The position numbers and the translations under genes were made by a program. Shown one piece after another: positions 1 through 5,600 of a DNA stretch of 6,226 nt. Within the stretch, counting starts at the first letter, position 1. Every line of letters begins with the position of its first letter. The DNA comes from an uncultured Eggerthellaceae bacterium (GTDB lineage Bacteria; Actinomycetota; Coriobacteriia; Coriobacteriales; Eggerthellaceae). The notes below the pieces were generated by a model. The model saw only the letters and a program-made list of their open reading frames with translations. It ran no database searches and was not told the DNA's origin. The stretch lies in the NCBI GenBank assembly GCA_910580205.1, contig CAJTVP010000038.1:1-6226 (forward strand), written 5' to 3'.

Positions 1-378
1 CAGGCTGGCGACAACATCGGCGTTCTGCTCCGCGGCATCAAGCGCGAGGACATCGAGCGCGGCCAGGTTCTCTGCAAGCCGGGCAGCGTGACCCCGCACA
101 CCGAGTTCGAAGGCCAGGTCTACATCCTGACCAAGGACGAAGGTGGCCGTCACACTCCGTTCTTCGATGGCTATCGTCCGCAGTTCTACTTCCGCACCAC
201 CGACATCACCGGTGTTGCGCACCTGCCCGAGGGCACCGAGATGGTCATGCCTGGCGACAACGTCACCATCACCGGCGAGCTCATTCACCCGGTGGCCATG
301 GAAGACGGCCTGAAGTTCGCTATCCGCGAAGGTGGCCGCACCGTTGGCTCTGGCCGAGTCACCAAGATCATCAAATAG
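1..378 (+). CDS. tuf: Elongation factor Tu, C-terminal part (5' end outside window)
   Basis: The reading frame is open from base 1 and ends at TAG 376-378, giving 125 codons of a protein normally about 395-400 residues long. What is visible is the second half of domain II (NIGVLLRGIKREDIERGQVL) and all of domain III, including the typical segments DGYRPQFYFRTTDITG and GGRTVGSGRVTKI at the extreme C-terminus. EF-Tu is the GTPase that carries aminoacyl-tRNA to the ribosomal A site in the cytoplasm; the GTPase domain lies upstream of the window. The C-terminus is of normal length and shows no frameshift. Codon use is strongly GC-biased, as expected for a highly expressed gene. A strong terminator follows 17 bases after the stop. 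Identity is secure; whether this is the only tuf copy cannot be seen here. Confidence 0.98.
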   Translation, partial: QAGDNIGVLLRGIKREDIERGQVLCKPGSVTPHTEFEGQVYILTKDEGGRHTPFFDGYRPQFYFRTTDITGVAHLPEGTEMVMPGDNVTITGELIHPVAMEDGLKFAIREGGRTVGSGRVTKIIK

Positions 379-395
379 CACCTTTGAAGCACTTG

Positions 396-428
396 ACCGG
401 GTTGGCTCTCATCGGCCAACCCGGTTTT
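396..428 (+). terminator. Intrinsic terminator after tuf
   Basis: A perfect 10-bp inverted repeat (CCGGGTTGGC at 397-406, GCCAACCCGG at 415-424) gains an eleventh A-T pair (396/425). The loop has 8 bases and a TTTT run (425-428) follows. It lies 17 bases past the tuf stop, so it fits a Rho-independent terminator that separates tuf transcription from rpmG. The T-run is short, so some read-through into rpmG is possible. Confidence 0.88.
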
Positions 429-492
429 CATGAGCATATCCATGGAGAGATCTTCGAAGCTCGCATAAGCGGAAGAAGCATAAGGAGAAACA

Positions 493-642
493 ATGCGTAC
501 CCTGGTCACGATGGCCTGCACGGAGTGCAAGCGCCGCAATTACACGACCACGAAGAACAAGCAGAACAACCCTGACCGCCTTGAGTTCAAGAAGTACTGC
601 AAGTGGTGCCGTCATCACACGATGCACCGCGAAACGCGTTAG
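493..642 (+). CDS. rpmG: 50S ribosomal protein L33, zinc-binding (C+) type
   Basis: This 49-codon frame starts MRTLVTMACTECKRRNYTTT and ends HRETR. L33 is a small protein of the large ribosomal subunit located near the E site. The fragment TECKRRNYTTTKNK, followed by the FKKYCKWCRHHT end, is diagnostic. Four cysteines form two CxxC pairs (C9/C12 and C36/C39), the zinc-ribbon ligands of the C+ form, so it is expected to bind zinc rather than being the zinc-independent paralogue. The length matches the family (49-55 residues). The ATG at 493 is preceded by AAGGAG at 482-487 with a 5-base gap, an excellent ribosome-binding site. It sits between tuf and tRNA-Trp/secE, the usual neighbourhood in many Gram-positive bacteria. 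No separate promoter is obvious in 429-481. Confidence 0.96.
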   Translation: MRTLVTMACTECKRRNYTTTKNKQNNPDRLEFKKYCKWCRHHTMHRETR

Positions 643-667
643 GGGTTCCGCCGAAACACGTTTGCAC

Positions 668-743
668 ACGCCAGTAGTTCAATTGGTAGAGCATCGGTCT
701 CCAAAACCGAAAGTTGAGGGTTCGAGTCCTTCCTGGCGTGCCA
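668..743 (+). tRNA. tRNA-Trp (anticodon CCA), 3' CCA encoded
   Basis: A full cloverleaf can be drawn by eye. The acceptor stem is ACGCCAG (668-674) with CTGGCGT (733-739), discriminator G740, and CCA encoded at 741-743. The D arm is GTTC/GAGC around AATTGGTA. The anticodon stem TCGGT/ACCGA (694-698/706-710) encloses loop CTCCAAA with anticodon CCA at 701-703, and the T arm is GAGGG-TTCGAGT-CCTTC. CCA reads UGG, so it carries tryptophan, and a G discriminator is the known identity element for bacterial tRNA-Trp. It lies 25 bases after rpmG, and tRNA-Trp directly upstream of secE is a recurrent bacterial arrangement. It is probably processed out of a transcript shared with rpmG. No mismatched or missing element is seen. 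Confidence 0.97.
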
Positions 744-759
744 TCTTTAGAAAACTCTG

Positions 760-789
760 AGCAGCCCTGTTTCGCTAGGCTGCTTGTTT
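760..789 (+). terminator. Probable intrinsic terminator or processing hairpin after tRNA-Trp
   Basis: An inverted repeat AGCAGCC (760-766) with GGCTGCT (778-784) forms a perfect 7-bp stem with an 11-base loop. The interrupted T-run TTGTTT (784-789) follows. It lies 16 bases after the tRNA CCA end. It could partly terminate the rpmG-tRNA transcript or act as a 3' processing signal. The T-run is imperfect, so read-through into secE is likely. Confidence 0.6.
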
Positions 790-832
790 GATGTATACCG
801 CACTTCAGATCAGAGGCATCAAAAGGATCCAC

Positions 833-1432
833 ATGGCAAAGAAGTCAAAGACACAAAGAGCAAAAGCTTCTGCTGCGCGCCAGGCCCGCAAGGCCGAGCG
901 TGAGCAGGAAGAGCTCGTGCAAGCCGCTGCTCCTGAACAGCCCGAACCCGAAGCGGAGAAGAAGGGCCTGTTCAAGAAAGCGGCCAAAGATGACAAGCCT
1001 GAAGAGGTGAAAGAAGCCCCTTCCAAGAAGGCCAAGAAGACGGAAGAGAAGCCCAAGAAGAAGCGCTTCCAGTTCTTCAGGGATGTCAAAGCGGAGCTCA
1101 AGCGCGTCACGTGGCCCACGCGTGTGGATGTCATGCGCTGGACCGGCGTGGTCATCGTCGCGCTCGTGTTCTTCGGCGCGTTCGTCGCCATCCTGGACAA
1201 TCTCATCATCACGCCTTTGCTCGTGCTGGTCTCTGGCGCGGATCCGGCCTCTATCGACTGGGGCAGCGTCTTCACCGGCGGCGATTTCTCGCTCGACGGC
1301 TCTTCGTCCTCTGACGCCTCTTCAGCGGCAGACGCTTCTTCGGGGGCGGATGCATCCTCAGCCTCGGACGCCTCTGCTGATGCTGGCGCAGAAGCGGGCA
1401 CCGAAGGCGACACCGGCACGGAGGGTGAATGA
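833..1432 (+). CDS. secE: Preprotein translocase subunit SecE with long N- and C-terminal extensions
   Basis: The 199-residue protein starts MAKKSKTQRA. The ATG at 833 is preceded by AAAAGGA and follows the tRNA region; an upstream in-frame ATG at 788 overlaps the terminator T-run and lacks a good ribosome-binding site. The conserved SecE core is residues 78-135: the amphipathic motif FFRDVKAELKRVTWPTR (81-97), then one transmembrane helix from about 104 to 132 (WTGVVIVALVFFGAF). SecE is the essential clamp of the SecYEG channel in the cytoplasmic membrane. Residues 1-77 form a Lys/Glu/Ala-rich charged extension, common in actinobacterial SecE. Unusually, residues 136-199 are a Ser/Ala/Asp/Gly-rich acidic tail built from repeats such as DASSAADASS, which known SecE topology would place outside the membrane. 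The stop overlaps the nusG start by one base. Confidence 0.96.
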   Translation: MAKKSKTQRAKASAARQARKAEREQEELVQAAAPEQPEPEAEKKGLFKKAAKDDKPEEVKEAPSKKAKKTEEKPKKKRFQFFRDVKAELKRVTWPTRVDVMRWTGVVIVALVFFGAFVAILDNLIITPLLVLVSGADPASIDWGSVFTGGDFSLDGSSSSDASSAADASSGADASSASDASADAGAEAGTEGDTGTEGE

Positions 1433-1962
1433 TGGCGAGGAAATGGTATGTGCTCCATACCTATTCTGGGTATGAGAACAAGGTGAAGAAGAACCTCGAG
1501 ACCCGCATCGAGATGATGGGCCTTGAGGGCAACGTCTTCAAGATAGAGATCCCCACTGAGAAAGTCTCGGAGATCAAAGATGGTGGCCGGTCCACCACGA
1601 AAGACAAGAAGATCTTTCCGGGCTACGTTCTGGTGAAGATGGAGATGGATGATCGCAGCTGGGCTGCGGTCCGCAACACCCCTGGCGTGACGGGTTTCGT
1701 GGGCAGCCAGGGCCATCCCTCTCCGCTCACCCGCGAGGAATACAACAAGATCATGCGGCGCGCCAGCGTCGATGCGCCGAAGAAGACCACGACCACCATC
1801 GAAGTGGGAGAGGCGGTGCATGTGATCTCCGGTCCGCTGAAGGACTTCGACGGCATGGTGTCCGAGGTCATGCCTGAGGCGGGCAAAGTGAAGGTGATGG
1901 TCTCCATCTTCGGTCGCGAAACTCCGGTGGAGCTGACGTTCGAGCAGGTGGAGAAGATATAG
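1432..1962 (+). CDS. nusG: Transcription termination/antitermination factor NusG
   Basis: The 176-residue protein starts MARKWYVLHTYSGYENKVKK, a textbook NusG N-terminus. The NGN domain spans about residues 3-110, with IFPGYVLVKM at 61-70 and NTPGVTGFVG at 82-91. A KOW domain follows at about 124-176 (GEAVHVISGPLKDFDGMVSE and the terminal VELTFEQVEKI). The NGN domain binds the RNA polymerase clamp and promotes processivity or pausing, while KOW contacts ribosomal protein S10 or Rho. Length is normal for the family. Two tandem ATGs exist (1429 and 1432). GGAGG at 1420-1424 lies 4 bases before the first and 7 before the second, so 1432 is preferred; the alternative adds one Met. The one-base overlap with the secE stop (TGATG) implies translational coupling. 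The 110 bases to rplK show no convincing terminator. Confidence 0.97.
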   Translation: MARKWYVLHTYSGYENKVKKNLETRIEMMGLEGNVFKIEIPTEKVSEIKDGGRSTTKDKKIFPGYVLVKMEMDDRSWAAVRNTPGVTGFVGSQGHPSPLTREEYNKIMRRASVDAPKKTTTTIEVGEAVHVISGPLKDFDGMVSEVMPEAGKVKVMVSIFGRETPVELTFEQVEKI

Positions 1963-2072
1963 CGGATACGGCACGATCGCCTTCGCGCCCGAGTGGACCG
2001 GGGCTTCTCGCGAAAGCGGCGCGCTCATCTCAGATACAAGGACAAGCAGGCTTTTGACAAGGGACAGGAATC

Positions 2073-2606
2073 ATGGCTGACAAGAATGTGACAGGTTTCA
2101 TCAAGCTCCAGATACCGGCGGGCGCTGCCAACCCGGCTCCTCCCGTCGGCCCGGCTCTTGGCGCCCAGGGCGTCAACATCATGCAGTTCTGCCAAGCGTT
2201 CAACGCGCAGACGCAGGACCAGGCCGGCACCATCATCCCGGTTGAGATCACGGTCTACGAGGACAAGTCCTTCGACTTCATCTGCAAGACCCCGCCGGCG
2301 GCGGTGCTCATCAAAGAGAAGCTGGGCATCGAGCATGGCGCGGGCATCCCGCAGCTCCAGACGGTCGGCACGCTGACCGACGCGCAGCTGACGGAGATCG
2401 CGGAGATCAAAATGCCGGACCTGAACGCGAACGACATCGACGCCGCGAAGGAGATCATCGCGGGCACCGCTCGTTCCATGGGCGTGCGCATCGAAGGCCG
2501 CGAGCTCAAGAAGAAGTACGAGGTCACCCGCAAGCTGGCCGCGCTCCTCAAGGGCGAGACGCTCGATGAGGGCGAAGGCGGCTCCGGTGAGGAAGACGCA
2601 GCCTAA
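2073..2606 (+). CDS. rplK: 50S ribosomal protein L11 with extended C-terminus
   Basis: The 177-residue protein starts MADKNVTGFIKLQIPAGAAN. The N-terminal domain shows the PAPPVGPALGAQGVNIMQFC segment (21-40) bearing the conserved prolines involved in thiostrepton sensitivity. The C-terminal rRNA-binding domain includes KTPPAAVLIK (72-81) and the signature IIAGTARSMGVRIEG (128-142). L11 binds the GTPase-associated centre of 23S rRNA and takes part in factor-dependent GTP hydrolysis and the stringent response. E. coli-type L11 ends near residue 142; here about 35 more residues follow (143-177), first a basic KKKYEVTRKLAALL stretch and then an acidic Gly-rich end, EGEGGSGEEDAA. The ATG at 2073 follows AAGGG at 2059-2063 (9-base gap), with AGGA closer in. 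L1 is encoded just downstream, the universal rplK-rplA order. Confidence 0.97.
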   Translation: MADKNVTGFIKLQIPAGAANPAPPVGPALGAQGVNIMQFCQAFNAQTQDQAGTIIPVEITVYEDKSFDFICKTPPAAVLIKEKLGIEHGAGIPQLQTVGTLTDAQLTEIAEIKMPDLNANDIDAAKEIIAGTARSMGVRIEGRELKKKYEVTRKLAALLKGETLDEGEGGSGEEDAA

Positions 2607-2632
2607 GTTCCAAGGCTGTTCTCAGATAACCA

Positions 2633-2666
2633 GTGGGAGAGCACGGGCGTGCTCGCCAGATACCAC
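2633..2666 (+). promoter_or_regulatory. Candidate L1-binding autoregulatory RNA ahead of rplA
   Basis: The transcript of 2633-2666 can fold into an outer stem GUGG/CCAC (2633-2636 with 2663-2666), an asymmetric internal loop (GA on the 5' side, GCCAGAUA on the 3' side) and a perfect 6-bp inner stem GAGCAC/GUGCUC (2639-2644 with 2649-2654) closed by GGGC. The layout GUGGGAG ... AUACCAC matches the L1-binding helix of 23S rRNA, as recalled from Thermus (GGUGGGAG ... AAAUACCACC), and L1 operators that copy it. The structure ends one base before the rplA ribosome-binding region (AAAGGA, 2668-2673). L1 bound here would therefore block rplA translation. Seen: the fold and conserved bases. Inferred: L1 binding and repression. 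Confidence 0.78.
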
Positions 2667-2683
2667 GAAAGGAAGCAAGAAAG

Positions 2684-3397
2684 ATGGCAAAGAAGTCCAA
2701 AAAGTATGAAGAGGCCCTGAAGGTCATCCCTGAAGGGGAAGTGAGCCCTCTTGAGGCCATGAAGCTGGTCAAGGAGATCTCCACCGCCAACTTCGATGAG
2801 ACGGTGACGGCTGATTTCCGCCTGGGCATCGACACCCGTCAGGCTGACCAGCAGCTCCGCGGCACTGTGAGCCTGCCGAATGGCTCAGGCAAGACCGTGC
2901 GCGTGGCGGTGTTCGCTGAGGGTGAAGCAGCGAAAGCGGCTGAGGAAGCGGGCGCTGACATCGTCGGCACGGATGAGATCATGGAGCAGATCAACGCCGG
3001 CAACATCGATTTCGACGCTGCTGTGGCAACGCCGGACCAGATGGGCAAGGTTGGTCGTCTGGGCAAGGTGCTCGGCCCGCGCGGCCTCATGCCGAACCCG
3101 AAGCTGGGCACGGTCACCAACGACGTGGCGAAGGCCATCTCCGAGCTCAAGGGCGGCCGCGTGGAGTACCGCGCTGACCGCTACGGCATCTGCCATGTGA
3201 TCTTGGGCAAGAAGAGCTTCACCCCTGAGGCGCTCGCGCAGAACTATGGCGCGGTCTACGATGAGATCCTGCGTCAGAAGCCGGCGGCGGCCAAGGGCAA
3301 GTACGTGAAGTCCATCACGGCTTCTTCCACCATGAGCCCTGGCGTGTCCATCGACCCGGCTGTGCAGCGCAACTATGATGGTGGCGCTGAAGAGTAA
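2684..3397 (+). CDS. rplA: 50S ribosomal protein L1
   Basis: The 237-residue protein starts MAKKSKKYEEALKVIPEG. L1 forms the mobile stalk at the E site of the large subunit, helps release deacylated tRNA and represses translation of its own operon. The family signature GRLGKVLGPRGLMPNPKLG lies at residues 124-142, followed by TVTNDV and the KGGRVEYRAD segment (157-165). The C-terminal half of domain I returns with KGKYVKSITASSTMSPGV (204-221). Length is near the usual 229-235. The ATG at 2684 follows AAAGGA at 2668-2673 with a 10-base gap. An in-frame GTG at 2633 would add 17 unconserved residues and lies inside the proposed L1 operator, so it is rejected. The final 10 residues (VQRNYDGGAEE) are mildly acidic. 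A strong terminator follows at 3421. Confidence 0.98.
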   Translation: MAKKSKKYEEALKVIPEGEVSPLEAMKLVKEISTANFDETVTADFRLGIDTRQADQQLRGTVSLPNGSGKTVRVAVFAEGEAAKAAEEAGADIVGTDEIMEQINAGNIDFDAAVATPDQMGKVGRLGKVLGPRGLMPNPKLGTVTNDVAKAISELKGGRVEYRADRYGICHVILGKKSFTPEALAQNYGAVYDEILRQKPAAAKGKYVKSITASSTMSPGVSIDPAVQRNYDGGAEE

Positions 3398-3420
3398 CGC
3401 TCATCCTTGTATCTTTGAGG

Positions 3421-3455
3421 GAACGCCGCATCTATCCAGGTGCGGCGTTCTTGTT
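3421..3455 (+). terminator. Intrinsic terminator ending the secE-nusG-rplK-rplA cluster
   Basis: A perfect 10-bp inverted repeat (GAACGCCGCA at 3421-3430, TGCGGCGTTC at 3441-3450) encloses a 10-base loop and is followed by TTGTT. It lies 24 bases after the rplA stop. It indicates that the ribosomal transcript ends here and does not run into nadK or into an rplJ-rplL pair. Confidence 0.87.
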
Positions 3456-3490
3456 CCTAGCGCGACCGCTTTCTGAGAAAGGTTTCATCC

Positions 3491-4348
3491 ATGCGGATGC
3501 TCATCGTGAGGAATCAAGACAACGGGCAGGCTGCGGATGCCGCCTACTCGTTGAGCGCCTTTTTGGAAGCGGGAGGCCATGAGAGCCTCATCATCAACGG
3601 GCAGCAGCTGTTCGGCATCGATTCGCGCGATCGCCTTCGACGGCAGATAGAGCAGCCGATCGATCTGGTGGTGGTGCTCGGCGGGGACGGAACCATCATC
3701 CGCACTGCCTCTCTCACCCATGGAATGTCCGCGCCCATCCTGGGGATCAATTTCGGGCACTTGGGCTTCCTGGCGAACGCCAGCGAAGAAGGCGTGATCG
3801 ATCTGGTCACCCGCGCCTTGGCAGGGGAGCTGCATCTGTCCCGTCGCAGCTGCCTGGATGTGATCGCCACCTTTGAAGGCAGTGAAGAGGAGCTTTCCCT
3901 CTTCGCGGTGAACGAGGCTTCTATCACGCGCGGCGCTTCGGGCTCGATCCTGGAATATGGGTTCAGCATCTCCGATGTGCCCATGGCGGACCTCAATGGA
4001 GATGGTTTGATCGTGGCCACGGCCACCGGTTCCACCGCTTATTCGCTGGCGGCGGGAGGTCCTTTGGTCACGCCGGAGTTCTCTGGCATGGTGGTGCAAC
4101 CGCTCGCTCCGCATTCGCTGGTGTCGCGCGCCATCCTGGCTGACGCGAACGATGTGGTGGAGATCACGTTCAAGGCTCCTGAAGATCGAAGCGCCGCCAC
4201 GCTGTTCGTCGATGGTGATGCGGCGCCATCGGGAGCGCCCCTGTCCTCAGTGCGCATCCAGCGCTCAATGGACGACATCACGCTCCTCTACGCCCATGCC
4301 GACCATTTCCTCCATTACGCTTCCGAGAAGTTCTTCCGCCTTTCTTAG
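3491..4348 (+). CDS. nadK: NAD kinase (ATP/polyphosphate-NAD 2'-phosphotransferase)
   Basis: The 285-residue protein phosphorylates NAD+ to NADP+, the only de novo source of NADP(H), in the cytoplasm. Hallmarks are visible in order: the N-terminal strand MRMLIVRNQDNG, the catalytic GGDGT motif at 64-68 (LVVVLGGDGTIIRTA), GINFGHLGFLA (85-95), the NE motif at 141-142 (LFAVNEASITRG) that contacts the ribose, and the Gly-rich ATATGSTAYSLAAGGP at 176-191. The C-terminal half contains LFVDGDAA (238-245). Length is typical for bacterial NadK (about 260-310). The ATG at 3491 follows AAAGG (3478-3482) by 8 bases; a second ATG at 3497 would remove two residues. No promoter is clear in the 35 bases after the upstream terminator. 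It is not followed by recN, a frequent neighbour in actinobacteria, but by an accessory gene. Confidence 0.97.
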   Translation: MRMLIVRNQDNGQAADAAYSLSAFLEAGGHESLIINGQQLFGIDSRDRLRRQIEQPIDLVVVLGGDGTIIRTASLTHGMSAPILGINFGHLGFLANASEEGVIDLVTRALAGELHLSRRSCLDVIATFEGSEEELSLFAVNEASITRGASGSILEYGFSISDVPMADLNGDGLIVATATGSTAYSLAAGGPLVTPEFSGMVVQPLAPHSLVSRAILADANDVVEITFKAPEDRSAATLFVDGDAAPSGAPLSSVRIQRSMDDITLLYAHADHFLHYASEKFFRLS

Positions 4349-4354
4349 ATCTTT

Positions 4355-4386
4355 GCTGAATCGATCGCTTTCCGAGTCAGCTTTTT
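4355..4386 (+). terminator. Intrinsic terminator after nadK
   Basis: GCTGAATCG (4355-4363) can pair with CGAGTCAGC (4373-4381) as a 9-position stem with a single internal A-G mismatch and a 9-base loop. Five Ts follow at once (4382-4386). It lies 6 bases after the nadK stop, a classic Rho-independent layout that isolates nadK from the accessory region. Confidence 0.78.
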
Positions 4387-4497
4387 GATGAAGACCTGAA
4401 GAGATCTGCGCAATCTTTGATGGAAACTTGACGGCGGCCTGATGAACGCTGTGGACGATTCTGACAAGGAAGTGTAAGACGCAGCTCTCAAGATAAA

Positions 4498-4531
4498 GGG
4501 CATCCGCTCAACACGAGAAGGAAGGATGCCC
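4498..4531 (+). promoter_or_regulatory. Hairpin enclosing the ribosome-binding site of the Rpn-family gene
   Basis: A perfect 8-bp inverted repeat, GGGCATCC (4498-4505) with GGATGCCC (4524-4531), encloses an 18-base loop that contains the Shine-Dalgarno AAGGA (4518-4522). The 3' arm includes an upstream ATG (4526) and ends directly before the preferred start (4532). In RNA this would present or sequester the ribosome-binding site and could tune translation of the nuclease gene. The pairing is seen; regulation is inferred. Confidence 0.5.
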
Positions 4532-5335
4532 ATGAGAAATCTTACCATCAAAGACTGGCCCATGTTCGATAAGGTCGTGCGCGACCCGGAGGTGTGCGCT
4601 CTCATGTTGGAGGCGATCCTCGGCATAGAGGTAGGGCACATCGAATACGTGGATGACGAGCACTTCGAGAAGTCGTATCTGTCTGGCAGAGGCGTGCGCA
4701 TGGATGTGTTCGTCAAAGGCGGGGATGCCGTCTATGACATAGAGATGCAGGCTGCCGTTGATTTCGATCTCGTACGCCGCATGCGCTATTACCAAGCCGC
4801 CATGGACACCGCAGCCCTCAAGGAAGGCGAGGATTTCGGCCAGCTCCCGGAGAGCTACATCATCTTCATCTGCGATCATGATCCGTTCGGGCGCGGGCTG
4901 CCGCGGTACACGCTGGAGCACGGATGCAAAGAGGCTGAGGAACTTGCCGTGAACGACGGGATGTGTTGGGTGGCCTTGAACGCCCCTGCCTGGGAGAAGG
5001 AACATGACGCGTCTTTATCCCAACTGCTAGAATACGTCCATACGGGCCGAGCGGAAGGGCACCTCGCTCGCATCTTGGATGAGCGTGTCAGGGATGCGAA
5101 CGGCAACGAGGCATGGAAGGAGCGCGCCATGGGGTTCATGACGATCGAGATGGATCAGCGGGCGAGGCTTCGCTATGTCGAGAAAAGGGGATACGCTGCG
5201 GGTGAGGCAAAGGAGCGTGACCGCTTTGAAGCCCTCATCACCAAGCTCACCTCAGAAGGCCGTTTGAATGATCTGGAATCCGTTGCCGGTGATCCAGAAG
5301 CCCTCTCTCGCCTCATGGTGGAAAACGGCGTGTAG
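4532..5335 (+). CDS. Rpn family PD-(D/E)XK recombination-promoting nuclease / putative transposase
   Basis: The 267-residue protein starts MRNLTIKDWPMFDKVVRDPE. This N-terminus (LTIKD..MF.KV..DPE...LEAILG) is typical of Rpn/PDDEXK_2 proteins, which are Mg-dependent DNA endonucleases linked to RecA-independent recombination and related to the transposase_31 group. Candidate catalytic residues of the PD-(D/E)XK core are D58 (VRMDVFV) and E71-x-Q73 (YDIEMQ), followed by the family's RRMRYYQAAMD (82-92). The C-terminal third (GYAAGEAKERDRFEALITKL onward) is a charged helical tail, as is usual. Length agrees with the family (about 250-320). ATG 4532 lies 9 bases after AAGGA (4518-4522) and 6 after the following AGG; ATG 4526 would add two residues but abuts that AGG. 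It stands alone between terminators, not in an operon. No matching terminal repeats were found, so active transposition is unlikely to be provable here. Confidence 0.88.
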   Translation: MRNLTIKDWPMFDKVVRDPEVCALMLEAILGIEVGHIEYVDDEHFEKSYLSGRGVRMDVFVKGGDAVYDIEMQAAVDFDLVRRMRYYQAAMDTAALKEGEDFGQLPESYIIFICDHDPFGRGLPRYTLEHGCKEAEELAVNDGMCWVALNAPAWEKEHDASLSQLLEYVHTGRAEGHLARILDERVRDANGNEAWKERAMGFMTIEMDQRARLRYVEKRGYAAGEAKERDRFEALITKLTSEGRLNDLESVAGDPEALSRLMVENGV

Positions 5336-5344
5336 TTTTTCCAC
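5318..5344 (+). other. A/T-rich hairpin across the stop codon of the Rpn-family gene
   Basis: GTGGAAAA (5318-5325) pairs perfectly with TTTTCCAC (5337-5344) over an 11-base loop that holds the stop codon. A fifth T at 5336 makes the arm TTTTTCCAC. No T-run follows the stem, so it is a poor + strand terminator; it may be an mRNA 3'-end structure or chance. Confidence 0.4.
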
Positions 5345-5396
5345 GGTCGCATCCATTTCAATTGGTGCATTCAATTTATGCGGATGTGCTGGATAT

Positions 5397-5424
5397 CGCT
5401 CGGTCAAAAGCATGACCGGAAGCG
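5397..5424. repeat. Inverted repeat, candidate operator (copy 1)
   Basis: CGGTCA (5401-5406) and TGACCG (5413-5418) form a perfect 6-bp dyad with a 6-base centre. Outer CGCT/AGCG arms (5397-5400 with 5421-5424) extend it past a two-base bulge. The dyad lies 10 bases upstream of an extended -10 sequence, where a regulator would compete with polymerase. A related sequence recurs at 5601. Confidence 0.5.
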
Positions 5425-5428
5425 CGAG

Positions 5429-5437
5429 TGCTACAAT
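5429..5437 (+). promoter_or_regulatory. Candidate extended -10 promoter for the right-end gene
   Basis: TGCTACAAT combines the extended TGn element (5429-5431) with TACAAT (5432-5437), one base from the TATAAT consensus. No good -35 box stands 16-18 bases upstream, which is tolerated by extended -10 promoters. It would give a leader of about 190 bases before the start at 5634. Function is inferred. Confidence 0.45.
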
Positions 5438-5600
5438 CCGAATCACCACAACCATACCCTTGTGATGCAGGGACCATATCTTTCAAATGCATGATCAGGA
5501 GAGCGTTCGTTCTTCTGTGCGTTGGTATATCCGAGTGTTTGCATTCGTATGGTTGGCGCGACCGTGGCGGATGCTCTCCTCATTGAAAGCTTGCATCCTT

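Noticed and set aside
1307..1396. Tandem DNA repeat or CRISPR-like array in the 3' part of secE
   Set aside because: The repetition is at the level of degenerate Ser/Ala/Asp codons within an in-frame coding sequence. There are no fixed repeat and spacer lengths.
805..2028. A 407-codon open frame on the minus strand opposite secE and nusG
   Set aside because: It runs antisense to two clearly identified genes, has low-complexity His/Arg/Leu and Ser/Glu/Ala composition, and has no ribosome-binding site or family motif. High GC commonly opens such frames.
1963..2072. Possible L1 or other ribosomal-protein leader ahead of rplK
   Set aside because: It contains CTCAGATA, as in the rplK-rplA spacer, and a short GCTT/AAGC hairpin, but no GUGG/CCAC stem or internal-loop pattern could be built.
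2633..2683. Upstream in-frame GTG start for rplA
   Set aside because: It adds 17 residues unlike any L1 N-terminus and lies within the proposed L1-binding hairpin. ATG 2684 has the ribosome-binding site and the MAKKSKKY start.
4428..4456. Promoter for the Rpn-type gene based on TTGACG at 4428
   Set aside because: The base run 17 positions downstream (GTGGAC) is nothing like a -10 element. Other spacings were no better.
4387..5480. Insertion sequence with terminal repeats around the Rpn-type gene
   Set aside because: No matching inverted ends or flanking target duplication were found. The 8-bp dyad at 4498 is local to the ribosome-binding site and has no partner after the gene.
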